A stretch of 64,000 nucleotides of DNA from Stagonosporopsis chrysanthemi (lineage: Eukaryota; Ascomycota; Dothideomycetes; Pleosporales; Didymellaceae), in NCBI GenBank assembly GCA_022560025.1, contig JAFISE010000082.1, forward strand, positions 62,001 to 126,000, in the 5' to 3' direction. Both the position numbers and the translations under genes were made by a program. The notes under the pieces are model-generated. The model worked only from the letters and a program-made list of their open reading frames with translations, was not told the DNA's origin and did no database searches. Of this stretch, positions 21,754 through 33,151 are shown piece after piece. Numbering within the stretch: the stretch's first letter is position 1; the number at the start of each line of letters is the position of its first letter.

Positions 21754-22637
21754 ATGCGGACCAACACGATCGCGCTTTCTGCGCTTACTCTAGCGACGGT
21801 CACCGTGGCTCTTCCCATGGTGGCTGAAGGTGAGACTTCACAATGACGATATCTCAGCGATCTTACTAAACGTTTATAGTCAATCAGGATCTGTCCAATA
21901 ATGCTGCAGCGAGACTTTCAGGCGGCTTGCCTTCTACAAACCAGCTTCTGCCAGGGTTGAACCTCCAGGGTCTTCTACAGCCAGGTGCTACCAACGGACT
22001 CCCGAACAATCTGCTAGGCGGTGTTTTGGGGAACTCTCAGGCCAATGCCTTTGCAGACATACAAGCCAAACTGCTCGCAGCCATATCTGCCGTCAACCCG
22101 TTCGCAGGTCTTCTCGCTCAGACCCTAACAAATGTTGTGACCGGTCTACCAGCAGCTATTCTATCTGGCAGTCCTATCGACCAGCTGATTCCTGGTGCCC
22201 TGGCCGGTATTACAGCGGGACTTCCAACAGGAAACCCGCTTGAAGCGCTGCTTCCTACTGGTTTACTTCCTACCGGTCTTCTACCCAGCGGCTTGCCAAA
22301 TCTTGCTGGAAATCTTCCAGGTGTTCTTCCCGGAACAAACCCACTTGAAGGGCTCTTGTCTGGCGTCTTGACTGGACTTCCGGCAGGCTTGTTACCGAGT
22401 ATTCCGGGTGTGGCACCTGTGGTCGTACCCACACCAGTAGTTTCATCAGTAGTAGCATCTGCAGCTGCTATTACTCCTGTGGCAATTCCGACCACAATCC
22501 TCAGACAGGTGCCAGCACTTGTGCCCTCAACACTGGTCACACAGATCCCGACAGTCGTTCCCACGAGCGTTGTGCAGGCGGTGCCCACCAACGTTCTAGG
22601 ACTGCTGCAGCCAATATTACCCGGAGGGAGACCTTAG
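21754..22637 (+). CDS. Secreted Leu/Pro/Gly-rich repeat protein of unknown function
   Basis: Two exons, 21754-21829 and 21880-22637, with a 50-bp intron join in phase to give 277 aa. The first 20 residues form a clear signal peptide ending in VALP. The mature part has essentially no charged blocks and is built from short LLP/GLLP/LPG motifs: LLPTGLLPTGLLPSGLP, then LAGNLPGVLPGTNPLEGLL. A Val/Thr/Ala/Pro-rich C-terminal third repeats VVPT/ITPV/IPT units. It has almost no cysteine, unlike hydrophobins or most small effectors. The composition suggests a surface or self-assembling polymer-like protein. I do not recognise a family. It stands alone, about 2 kb from any neighbour. Confidence 0.75.
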
Positions 22638-25600
22638 ACATTGCTTCTACAGGACAGATTGTTGAACCTTCATACTGACTCTGGTCGACTTGGGACGCCC
22701 AACGAAGAACTTGCAGTCTTTTCAAGAAGGTGGAAGTCAATCCTATTTGCAAGGCATGTTGATGATGATTCGCATAGTTTAGTGTTTGAGTCCTGCAACG
22801 GAACTTGGTTGCACTGGCTTTCATTATGACGGTGGCTTGGGGTTTTGTTAGGCCGTAAGTGGTCGGGAAATTGGTATTACCTTTCTATCAGCTCAATGAA
22901 ATCTGAATCTAAAGTCCAATGGAATAGCTTGATAAACAAGGCCATCTCTGCCTATTTATTCAGCATTGTTTTGGCATTATCTCCCTCACCATGCGCCCTT
23001 CGCAAGGGTCTCATCGGTACGATCATGCGTCGGATTGAATTTAGTCATCCAGTAAGGCTGTTTGTCGTAGTGAGAAGGGGGTCAGTGCATAAAGGAGCTG
23101 TTGCGTGCAGTGGTCTCAGCTGATAAAAGCAGTACGGATCCGAGGCAAACATATACAGCGTTAAGTCCAATGGCCCATCAACAGATACAGCAACGCACAA
23201 CAGCTCTACGAGAGCTCAGAAGACAGCGGCTACTCAAAAACGAGGACAATACACTTTCTGTTGGATGAGTTGCGAGAAGTATTGGTGTTTGCAGAAGGTT
23301 GCGGACCATTACATCTGGTAAACTACGTTAGGGACCGCTCCTGGTTGGATGGCGACCGTACTGAACCAATCAGAAATCCACAGCCTAGCATACCAGACTT
23401 TAGGGGATCCATACCTATACTTCTGCAGGCATTGTACGTGAAAGTAAAGACCTTAGAATCTCACTGAGCATAGACGAGTCGCCCATTCGAATACTTTGGG
23501 TCTATCTAACAGTGGTGTAAGCGAGTCTCGGTGTGGCTGGTGGTCTCGCAGCAGCAGCATGGTAATCCTACAAGCCTGAGACCGGAAAAATTTGGTGAGC
23601 AGGCAGCGTGTATGGCTAGTGTGGTTGGTGTGTTCTGAGAGCAATGCGTGCTGTTACTTCCGTCTTACCACCGTTGCAAACTCCCGCCCAGGATTATTTT
23701 ACCGGCAGACATAGCACAAATTCGTTGATATTGGAACCTGTGATGGTGCGAGTGAAGGTAGTGAAGTATGTACGGCTTACTCCACTAGTCCTAAGTCAGC
23801 TTTAGTGTAAGTCTGCTATTTTTGGCCTTAATACACGTCATCGTGCCCGTACTTGGCCAGCGACACCAAGATTGCGCAAAACGAGCCTTTCCAACACACA
23901 GCGGACACCACCTAACTTCGATTGGCACTTACCATTCGCGCGACCTTTGTAGTTCTCAGACTCGCCTTTTCTCAATTCTGGCCGTGAAAGTGCCTCTGAA
24001 TAGCACTAGGCGTGATTAGACCCAAGTTCTTCTGGAAAACGCCAAACACATTGAGATTGCGATAACGGGATATCATCATTCTTCTCCTGAAGCATCTGAA
24101 AGTTTGACAACAAAACTAGAATTCGACAGTTCCTTTGCACAAACTACATTGAAACTCTCTTCTCTTTCGCGAAAACCACCGCTCACCATTGCAACAGGAG
24201 AGGCCACAAGCCTAAGAAGACTCGTTCCGAGTTCGCTTGCCAACGCTACACGACCAGCCTCGTAAGCAGTGTGCCATAGGCCAATGGCTGTCCTCACAAG
24301 CGCGCACCCACGTAGCTGAGGGAATACCGCCTTAGCGCCAGCCACGCTGGCTTTGCTATGGAGCAGGGCGATGACCCTGCGGCCGCTCGACTGCACCAAC
24401 TGCACTCATGACAAGATCAAATTGGCTTCTGATAAATTTGAGGTTGACATGCGCCCATCTTATCTCCTGTTCAGCGGTGCCTTCGTGATGGTCAGAGATA
24501 TAGTCTGTGCTGCATCTCTTTACAAGCCGGACCGTCTATCTGATGGGCTATCACAAAGAGCCACACGATGCTTGAGCCAGCGGAGATGAATGTTGCATGG
24601 ACGGCAAGTGGCAATTGTGTTGCAACGTCTTCCGGTCACAGCGTGTCAAAATGCGTTGCAACCACGTCGCAAGACTGACTGAATCAACCTGGCACGAATT
24701 TAACTATCGGTCGTCAGTCTTTCCGGATCTAGTTACTCGTTCTTCTGTCTGAACCGCCTCATCAGCAAAGTCGCAGCCGGCGATGGTCCCGAGCGTGGCG
24801 ATAGAAAAAACCGATCAGCCTGATATCAATGGGATTGAGAGTGGTCGTCTGAAGGTTGGCCAAACTTTCATTCTTAGACAAGGTCGGTGGTGGAATATTC
24901 ATATCTCGGGTGGGTCTTCCATATGCCTTTCCGTGAGCACGTTGGTTGATCGTGCCAGCAGTCCGAGAGCTTTTACCAGAGCTCTCACCGTATGCCTATT
25001 GGCCAAGTATAGTGTCCCTTGAGGACTACCTTGTCACTAACGATAAGCGCTGGAAGATCTCAGCAGGACCTCATCGCAGGATTTGGGCAAGGATGTCTCC
25101 GAGTATACGCCATCGGCAGTCTGCAAGAGCGCCGGTTTTACGTGAGCTTGGTCATCCAACCATCAGCAAAAGGACTTTTCAATGTTAACTTTGCCGATAT
25201 GCTCCCAGTGCGAAAGGACGAATATTTGTGTGGCGTGTTCAAGCGATTGTAGTCCGGTGGCCGTCGGAGGAATCAATCTCTCCGTCGCTGCGGTCTGGTG
25301 TCCACTGTTGACTATGATCGTCCGATGAGTAATCAGCTGGTTCGGCCTAGTCGTAGAGTTAGCACTACCGAATGAGGACGCCCGCGAGTGTACTGCGCCA
25401 ACACTAATGCTGTATTCAGATTAGCCTCTTGACCGAGTATTAGCAAGCTAAGGATAACCCAGTCACTGACCTATTCGCGCTTTGGACGGATTGCGAAATC
25501 AAGTAATCATACAAAAGGTTCGCTCGACCCTGGTGCATTCGCTGGGCTGCCTACAACAGCTCTGCCACCCTTTCTATCTCCTCAATCCAACTGCACTTAG

Positions 25601-25678
25601 TCACAAATTGGTCTTTTCGTTTGAACTTGTAACAATCTCCGAGAGACGCCAGCAGCTACTACAATTCTTCTTAACAAC
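22638..25678. other. 3.0-kb gene-free stretch
   Basis: No supported gene. Three overlapping open frames at 24783-25252 (about 80 codons each, shifted relative to one another) might be remnants of one coding region, but I cannot identify it. A 109-codon minus frame at 24076-24405 has no known motif. Confidence 0.45.
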
Positions 25679-26704
25679 ATGTCAGGAAACCGTCGCTCGG
25701 TACTTATTACAGGGTGAGTTCTCCTCACCCTCAACTTTCACATCACAGTAATCGCGACTCATATATTCTAATGGCGAACAGATGCACAAAGGGTAGCGCC
25801 GGCCATGCTCTTGCTCTTGAGTTTGCCTCGCATGGGTTGCGAGTCTTTGCAACTGCTCGGTCCCTTTCATCCCTAGAGGGACTATCAGAGCATGGCATCG
25901 AAACACTTACTTTAGACGTCACCAGCTCCGAGAGCATAACGGCGTTGAAGAAGGAGGTCGAAATACGCACAGGAGGCAAGCTGGATATTCTGTTCAACAA
26001 TGCCGGTTCAAGTAAGTGCATGATGATCGCTTGTTGAATCTTGGTGACTAAATCTGGTTTTTGACGCAGTGTATGAGGCACCTGCCATCGAGGCAGATCC
26101 CCACCGCGTTCGCAACATGTTCAACGCCAACGTATTTGGTGTCTTCGACATGGTCTCGGCATTTTCACCACTTCTCTTAGCAGCCAAAACAGACGCATCT
26201 CATCCTCCAACCATCATCAACACTGCATCGGTGCTTGCAGTCGTTCCCTACCCGTTCTCCGCCGCTTATAATGCCACCAAGGCGGCTGTTGCCGCTTATT
26301 CAGATACACTGCGACTTGAGCTTGCTCCACTAGGAATCAAAGTGGTCACCTTGTACATGGGTGTTGTGTCCACGGGCATTTCCACCCCAGATGCTATCGG
26401 CTTTGATCCTGCAAGCTTCTATTTCTCGGCCGAGGCCGGAGTGAAAAAGAGGAGCCTCGACCATCAAACTACTGGCATGAAAGCGGATCAGTTCGCAAGA
26501 GAAGTTGCAAGTGAGATCCTAGTCAAGAAACCTGGACACGCGAAGGGTGAATACATATGGAAAGGATCCAATGCTTTCCTGGTGTGGATACTCCACACTA
26601 TAGGCTGGAGGAAAATTTTCGATAGCAGTTCAGAAGGGGAAGTCGGATTTACTAAGGAGACTAAGAGATTAGTTGCTGAACGAGCTGCAAAAAGCAGTCT
26701 GTGA
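25679..26704 (+). CDS. Short-chain dehydrogenase/reductase, AYR1-like
   Basis: Three exons (25679-25713, 25782-26011, 26070-26704) with introns of 68 and 58 bp give 299 aa. The Rossmann motif TGCTKGSAGH is split by the first intron. LDVTSSES, NNAGS, the catalytic YNATK and a downstream LELAPLGIKVV follow, as in classical SDRs of the 1-acyl-dihydroxyacetone-phosphate reductase (Ayr1) branch. The TGCTKG start favours NADPH use, which is inferred. The substrate may be an acyl-DHAP, a fatty aldehyde or a specialised metabolite. A hydrophobic C-terminal segment (NAFLVWILHTIGW) could anchor it to a membrane. It is intact, while genes just downstream are broken. Confidence 0.88.
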
Positions 26705-27394
26705 AGAAAGAAAGGATCGGGAGCGCATCCTACTGTACAAACATGTCTTTCCTCTACATCGGCTCCGCCCTTGTAAACAGACGAACTGATGGAACTGCTT
26801 CAACTGTGTTTCCGCATTGTTTAGTGTTCAACATTGCACATTTGGCTAACTAGACTAGGATCGGCTTGGTTTACACACAGCACCTAGTTGCACGGTTGCA
26901 GAGCCCTGGGGAACGAAAGCACTGTTTTCATTTCATTTCCTTCATCTTGATAGCTTTCTTTGCAAATAAGCTGTGAGAATGTTTAATTTCCACACATTGT
27001 CGGTGATTGCCCAATCGAGCTCGGTTTGTTACGTGCACGATATTCAACAATGTGCAATTGTGTAGCTCAGTCAATACATATGTGGTAGCCTCGCAGTTGA
27101 CATACCCGTCACTGGACAGTCCTGCGTGTGATCTCAATTTTGAGGAATATTTCCTCTTGTGTCTGCTGCCTCTCATGCTACCCCTCGTTATAGCGCTGCA
27201 TACATACACGCATATATACCGATGCAGGCCAGATCGAGAGAAGGGCTGCTAAGAAGAGATTACCGTCAATCAATACAACGAAACCAACAATTGTTCAGTA
27301 GCCGTCAAAGGCGAGGATCCCACTTAAGCGAAGACTGATTAGATATTTTGAGACTCCAAGACTGTATAAGATCCGCGATACAAACCTTGTGTTA
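26705..27394. other. Intergenic stretch
   Basis: 690 bp between the SDR and an oxygenase remnant. Nothing recognisable. Confidence 0.5.
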
Positions 27395-27940
27395 CCATCT
27401 TTACGTCTCGGCAGATCAGGACCTGGACATAAACAGACACTTGATCCCGACGGATCTTGAGTAACATGATGAATTTTACTATATCCTCAAGAACCTGATC
27501 GACTGTATTTCCAGTAGACTTGGTCTCAAAGACGAGGAGATCTTGCACAAATACCACAGAAACGATGAGCCGTCGAAGAGCGCTCTGTACTTTCTCCACT
27601 ATCCAGCATCCAGAATTGCTCAAGCGAGCGTGAGTCAAGATATGCACACCGATATCGGACCTTTGACATTGCTGTTCGCTCCACATTGTGGTCTGCAAGC
27701 TCTCTCGCCAGACAGTGGCGATTGAGAATGGATGGAGCCAAAGAAAGGCCACGCCATCATCAATGTCAGCGAAACGCTCCATTTCTTATCAGGCAGGCGC
27801 CTCGACTCTGCCCTTCATCGTATAGTACAGTCCTTGGGCGTTAATCACCCCTCCATTTCTTACTTCCTTCGCGCCAGCGACAAGACTGAGTTCCGCGATT
27901 TTGGTCTATATATCTCAAGCGCGGGCACCTGCAAGCTAAT
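27395..27940 (+). pseudogene. Decayed 2-oxoglutarate/Fe(II) dioxygenase, C-terminal part
   Basis: Coding similarity to the isopenicillin-N-synthase-like oxygenases is clear: ILHKYHRNDEP, then HTDIGPLTLLF with the iron-binding HxD, then GHAIINVSETLHFLSG, LHRIVQSLG (distal His) and ISYFLRASDK. It is broken by a TAA near 27460 and a TGA after SPDSGD (around 27723) where a Trp is expected. A few residues are missing before SISYFLR. The N-terminal half is absent and the end runs into non-coding DNA. Segments match the second broken copy at 31-32 kb (HRNxxP...SAL, HTD..TLTLxFAP), so the two are paralogues. It is unlikely to make active enzyme. Confidence 0.8.
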
Positions 27941-28538
27941 TTTCACGGTAAGGCTTTTCAGGGCGGTGCTTCTACACATTTCCCAACGTTAGCGTTCCTT
28001 CGCGCGACACCGCGACATGTAGGTATTTCTGCCGATAGATCCAGTAGAACAACACTGTTTGACGGAGATAGCAATATCTTTTTTATGCCGACAGCGCGAA
28101 TAGCCCGCTTTTGGGGGTGTGTACAGATACAATAAGCACATGTGGGACTGCACAACCTGGAGTGCGGCCAGCCTTCAAGTGAAAAACCACGCTAAGGAAA
28201 TGCGGTAAGCAAGGAAGCAGTGAGCCTTTGAGAGCCGCACGCCTGAGCCTAGTGTCCGTATCCCCATGGAGGTATGCGCTTCTTCGCATTGACGTCCACA
28301 GATACTCTGATTCGACAAAGGGTCATTTAGGCGCCCGCGCTCCCCACGCTGCTTATTTTACTCACCCCGGGGGGTGAAGAGTGCACTTAAATCAGAAATC
28401 CCACCAATTCATTCAGCGCTCGCTAATAAAATAAGCGGTTCTGAATCTTACGGGCCCGTTTGCGGCTGTATCTAGTTTCACAAGCTCGCCCTCTACCCTC
28501 ATAACTCACGAACTTCTAAACTAGCATACACCACTCAT
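27941..28538. other. Intergenic stretch
   Basis: 598 bp between the oxygenase remnant and the MFS gene, presumably holding the transporter's promoter. No gene seen. Confidence 0.5.
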
Positions 28539-30182
28539 ATGACGCCAACAGCAGGCCATACATCCAAAAAGGATGTACGGGCCTCCAATGTATCAACTTT
28601 ACCAAGGGCTTCTCCCTCACATGAGAGAGCTCACCACAGCAATGACGAAGGGCTGCCGCCACGGGACCAAGGCAGAGCCGCCTGGATTTGTCTGATTGCC
28701 ATTTCAGCCATATCCATGGCTACCTGGGGTACGCTCTGCACTCTCTATGTTTTTTATATGAGTCGCATTAACTTTATAAAAGGCTTTGGCGCCACTCAAG
28801 GTGTCTTCCGCGAATACTATTTCAACAATCCACCGTTTGAAGGCAATCAACTGGTCGCTTCTATTGGACTTCTTGTTGTGGTAAGGAATGCTCGACTCAT
28901 TTCACCTTCTCAGCGTGTGAGGATGCACTGATAGCTTCAAGGGAATTCTTCAATCATTATCGCCTTTCTTGCTGCCGTTCATCGGCAACTATCCTCAACT
29001 CAGGCCACACATGATGTGGGCCGGGATGGTTTTAGTCGTGGCATCTACTTTAGGAGTCGCCTTCTCTACCACAGTAGGCGTGAAGCAAACACTACGAAGC
29101 ATTGCTCAGCTCACGCCCGCTAGGCGTTACAGGTCATTATGACTCAAGGAATGATGCATGGTCTTTCAAGTGGGCTTCTATTTGCGCCATGCATCAGCTT
29201 CGTCGACGAATGGTTCCTCCAGCGTCACGGTCTTGCTACTGGCATCTTGTAAGTACATGTTTGATTTTCATTGGCACGTGAAAGTATTCTCCTAATTATC
29301 AAAGCTTTGGATCCGCAGACATCGCCTCGGCGGCGCTCTCACCTATCTTCGCTCGACTATTGAACCGATACGGGCCACGCACAACGCTCATCGGATGGAC
29401 TGTATTTATCGCCGTCATAATATCCCTTGGCATACTTTGTATACGTCCTCGCCGCCCACACACTTCACGTATCCTTGGCGGCGCTCGTGAACAAAAGCTC
29501 ACGCTCAGATCTTTCAGAAGCCCTTACTTCTGGTTGTTCGTGTTTTCAATGGCTGTCCAGAGCTTGGCCAATAATTTGCCTGCGAACTATCTTCCAAGTT
29601 ACGCAACAGATCTTGGAGTTGACTCTACAAAAGCATCGCTATTGGTCACTTATCTGTCCTTGTCAGGGATTATTGGTCAAGTCTCGCTCGGAGCGCTCAC
29701 ATAAGTAAATTCTCTATCATTACCACCTATACTAGCAAGTTGCTAATTCGATAATCAATGGTGACTCAATTGGACCTCTGGTACCCATGTTTCTCAGTAC
29801 ACTTGTCAGTAGCTTTGCAGTGCTTGTGGTCTGGGGATTGGGTAAAGCCTATTGAACTATGGTCATTGTATCGCTTCTATTCGGTGCATTTGCCTTCAGC
29901 TTCATGGTTTTGCGAAGTCATATGGCCGCTATAGTTGTGAACGACAGCAATCGCCCAGCTGAAGAGCTTCTTATCTCTGGGGTCCTACTATTTACCAGAG
30001 GTATTGTAGGTGTTGTTTCTGGTTATAGTGCGGCGGCAGTCCTTCAGAGTTCTGATTCCACAAAAATAGACTCCAGCTATGGTGCTGGAAAGTGGCGCAC
30101 TCTCATCATTCTACTTGGCACAACGACGACTGTAGCAACTGTTGGAGCTCTCGGCCTTCAAAAGAAAAAGCTTAGCACTTAA
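28539..30182 (+). pseudogene. MFS transporter, monocarboxylate-porter type, disrupted
   Basis: Exons 28539-28728, 28783-28880, 28942-29073, 29133-29248 and 29305 onward join in phase across 54-61 bp introns. They encode the usual start of fungal MCT-like carriers: a hydrophilic N-terminus, WGFGATQGVFREYYF, PPFEGN, then GMMHGLSSGLLFAP and LNRYGPRTTLIGW. Exon 5 then meets TAA at 29702-29704 after GQVSLGALT. Coding resumes (SIINGDSIGPLVPMF) after only ~31 bp, too short for a normal intron. A further TGA follows GLGKAY, where Trp is expected, at about 29855. The last part (29859-30182) is a good membrane-helix frame to a natural stop. Two stops make a pseudogene likely; sequencing error is possible. 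Substrate unknown. Confidence 0.7.
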
Positions 30183-30947
30183 GGGGCAGTCTCAGCAAGC
30201 AGTCGACGTAGATCGAACGGCCACCACTGAGAGTCTCTTGAGCTGTTCAACAGAAGTAATCAACATGTCTTACGTCAAAAACAGGTGCATTATGGGTAGT
30301 GAACATCATGGGATGTCATCAATATTACTTTTGGCGACAGTCAAATTACTCTGGGCGACTGCCACATACAATTATTGCAGTGAGAAATGGGTCACCTCTT
30401 AACATAGAGGACGTACTTTATGCAATTCTTTCTAAGGAACAACTTGAGTTACCTAACCAGGGGCAGTCGCCACCGGGCTGTCGCGACCTGGACTGTCGCT
30501 GACGATGAATGTGCTCCTCAACTACATTGAGGCATGATGCCCGCGGCCAGAAGGATAGCTGCCTTGTCTTTGATTACCGGTAATTTCACTCTAGTTCACA
30601 GGATGTAATGGAGCAGAGTCAGGCCCTCATGCAGCCTGGATGAAGGAAGAGCTCACGAATTTCGGGCCTCATCTGGCTCTACAGCTGACCTTAGCTAGAG
30701 CTTGTGAGTTAGCACTTAAAGTAAGATATTTGATAACGGAAACATCTAATGATCACCGTATTCAAGACTGAGACGCGGGCCTACGCAGGAAAGACTAGCC
30801 CACCAATCTCACCAGCCCTATACTCCGCGAGATATGAGATTGTTGGTACTACTCCCTAACATCCTTTCAGCACAGCTTTTTCGGCTCACTCCACGCCGCT
30901 GAGAGCTTTCTACTTCCATTTTACTCGCAAGATCCCCCTTCTGAAAC
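30183..30947. other. Intergenic stretch
   Basis: 765 bp without a recognisable gene, between the transporter and the second oxygenase remnant. Confidence 0.5.
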
Positions 30948-32178
30948 ATGGCTGTGCTCGATGGTGAAAGCATTGTTGTAGCTCCTAGAAGCTACGAGCC
31001 TCTAACCAAACGTGATATCATTAAGTTTTCCAAGCCACTGGACCACAACCCAGAATAGGTCAACAAGCTGATGTCAGCTTGTGAGAATGTCGGATTTTTC
31101 TACCTAGACATCTCAGATCAGTACTAAGCAACAGTGCTGAAGAATCTCGATGCTGTAAACTCGGCTATGAGAGAATGGTTTGCTCAACCTGAAGCTGTGA
31201 AACGAAAATATCTGGCCGTAAGTATGGCATCACATGGATTAGCAATACACAATCTCATATGATCACCTTAGTGCAATACCTTTACTGACTCAGGATGAAA
31301 TTTAGCTACAAGCCTCAAACTGGAAGTCATGGTGGACGAGATGGATGGGAGGTCTTGAGGGTCTGTTACTACCCTTCATCCAGTGTACACTCAGAGCGCT
31401 GACCGTAGCTATAGACTGGCAGCTTCAAGATGAAGAGTCGCTGGGGCCTTTCACCAGTCGTTGAGCAGAACTATGAGACGTTTGAAAAATTCCAAATACA
31501 ATGTCACTTCATGACGAAAGTCGTGCTTGATCGCATCTCTAATGCTCTGGACATGACGGGCAACCGCAGTCTCAACTACTTTCATCGGAACGAATGCCCA
31601 ACAAATAGTGCTCTTGCATGTCCTCACTAGGTAAGTTTATGGTATATTGTTCTAAGAACCTCTCGAGAATGTTTCTGACTGTGTCAGTAATTTAGCGCCC
31701 TTGGCTACCCAAGTCAAAGTGACAAACCACCTCATCTAACCTCGAGCTGACTTGAATCTCTGCACAGCATTCCTATGAATCTTACCGGAGGTAATTTAGG
31801 CCACAACGTGCACACAGACTACAGTACTTTGACGCTCGTCTTTGCCCCGCAGTGGGGTTTGCAAATGATGACACTTGTCGGTCCGCGTGCAGGAGACTTT
31901 GAGTGGCAGTATTCAGAGCCATGTCCTAGATGCGCTATTGTAAACGTGGCCGATTCACCTCGCTTTTTGACGCACGATAAAATCCGCTAGGCGGTGCACC
32001 GCGTCCTTCCTCTTCCACATTCAGCAGATACTCAGGGACCTACCTACGTCCAAGTGACGATACAGAGATCACCGACACCGTGGGAAAAACCTACAGTATC
32101 ATGGATTGGCATGACAAGAAGAACAAGATGTATGAGAACATATCGCTTCTCATAAGGAACTTGTACAAGAATGTTTAA
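30948..32178 (+). pseudogene. Decayed full-length 2-oxoglutarate/Fe(II) dioxygenase
   Basis: A complete but broken copy. It starts MAVLDGESIVVAPRSYEPL, with CENVGFFYLDI typical of the N-terminal DIOX domain, and has introns beginning near 31217, 31360 and 31630. NLGHNVHTDYSTLTLVF carries the HxD and AVHRVLPLP the distal His. The tail is TYLRPSDDTEI...MDWHDKKNKMYE. Lesions: TAG after DHNPE (~31057), TAA after SDQY (~31126), TAG before AVHRV (~31990) and a frameshift near 32025-32035. The first two are CAG-to-TAG and CAA-to-TAA-like, the pattern repeat-induced point mutation leaves. It is related to the fragment at 27.4-27.9 kb and more distantly to the intact oxygenase at 34-35 kb. Confidence 0.82.
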
Positions 32179-33151
32179 AATTTGTCATTCGCAACTGGGA
32201 CTCAGGAGGTACTCACCAAATAAACGATCCCTCCCCTTCGAAGTACGACTGTGCTAGCCAAATCAATTCTCACTCGCCATTGTTTTTGAGTTGCTGTCGT
32301 TTTGTGGCTGAGATATTGTGTATTGCCTGCAGCTCTGAGTTAATGATGATGAGAATCGAGCCTCATTATGTTGATTGCCATATATATGAGTAACAAGGTC
32401 ACTAGATATCAGCATAAATCGAACAAAAGCAACTCTTGTGTACAACGTTGGCAGAATGGAAATATGAATCTAAATATGCCTCTTGGTTTATGTTTGGTCA
32501 GCAGATCAAAATGAGAGGCTGCATCATGTATGCACGTGGAGTCCTATAAAGGCATCACCGCTTGCATCTAACTGCTTCTGGTGTACTTCCAAATCTGCGA
32601 ACTCTCGGAGTGAGGTCGATGATGACGGTAAACTCCCTTGCATTACTTTCAAGGTCGCCGACCGTCCGACCATGTCCGAACAAGCCGCTGAACTGTGGAA
32701 TCTTAGATTGTTATTCGATTATCAAGTCTCATTTTCCAAGATACTGTAGTAAGATTTCCGCACAGTATGCATCAATCCTGAGAAGCATATGAGTTGCGGC
32801 CAAATTTGCAGATATATGAGAATGGTGTCCAACGTCATGTTGTCACAATGTTTTGCAGGTAATTCACCTCTGAATTGCTTGAGACACGAGTGATCGAAAA
32901 CGACTAGTCTCTCGGTGATCTTCAGCCACAATTGTTCTTCTGCTCGCGTGTCTCGTTAAAATCGTCACTTCACGCCGAGGTGATCCCGACACCTTCGCAC
33001 GGACAGTGCGCCTTCTTCATAGCGAATTTGGTCTCATGGACTTGGTATAAATACCCTTCGGTCGACCAACTGTCTGTACATCATTCCTCACCTCTGTTTG
33101 TCCTTCAGCTACCAATTAAATATTCACGCTTCGACTCTTGAAACATTCACA
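32179..33151. other. Intergenic stretch with TATA box near its end
   Basis: 973 bp without a recognisable gene. The last 110 bp form the promoter and leader of the secreted-protein gene that follows. Confidence 0.5.
33046..33053 (+). promoter_or_regulatory. TATA box of the 33-kb secreted-protein gene
   Basis: TATAAATA, 99 bp before the ATG at 33152 and followed by a pyrimidine-rich leader. A strong consensus suggests a highly or conditionally expressed gene. Confidence 0.65.

Noticed and set aside
26928..27252. Possible tRNA-like text (GTAGCTCAGTCAATAC) near 27060
   Set aside because: No matching B box (GGTTCGANTCC) and no cloverleaf pairing at the right distance.
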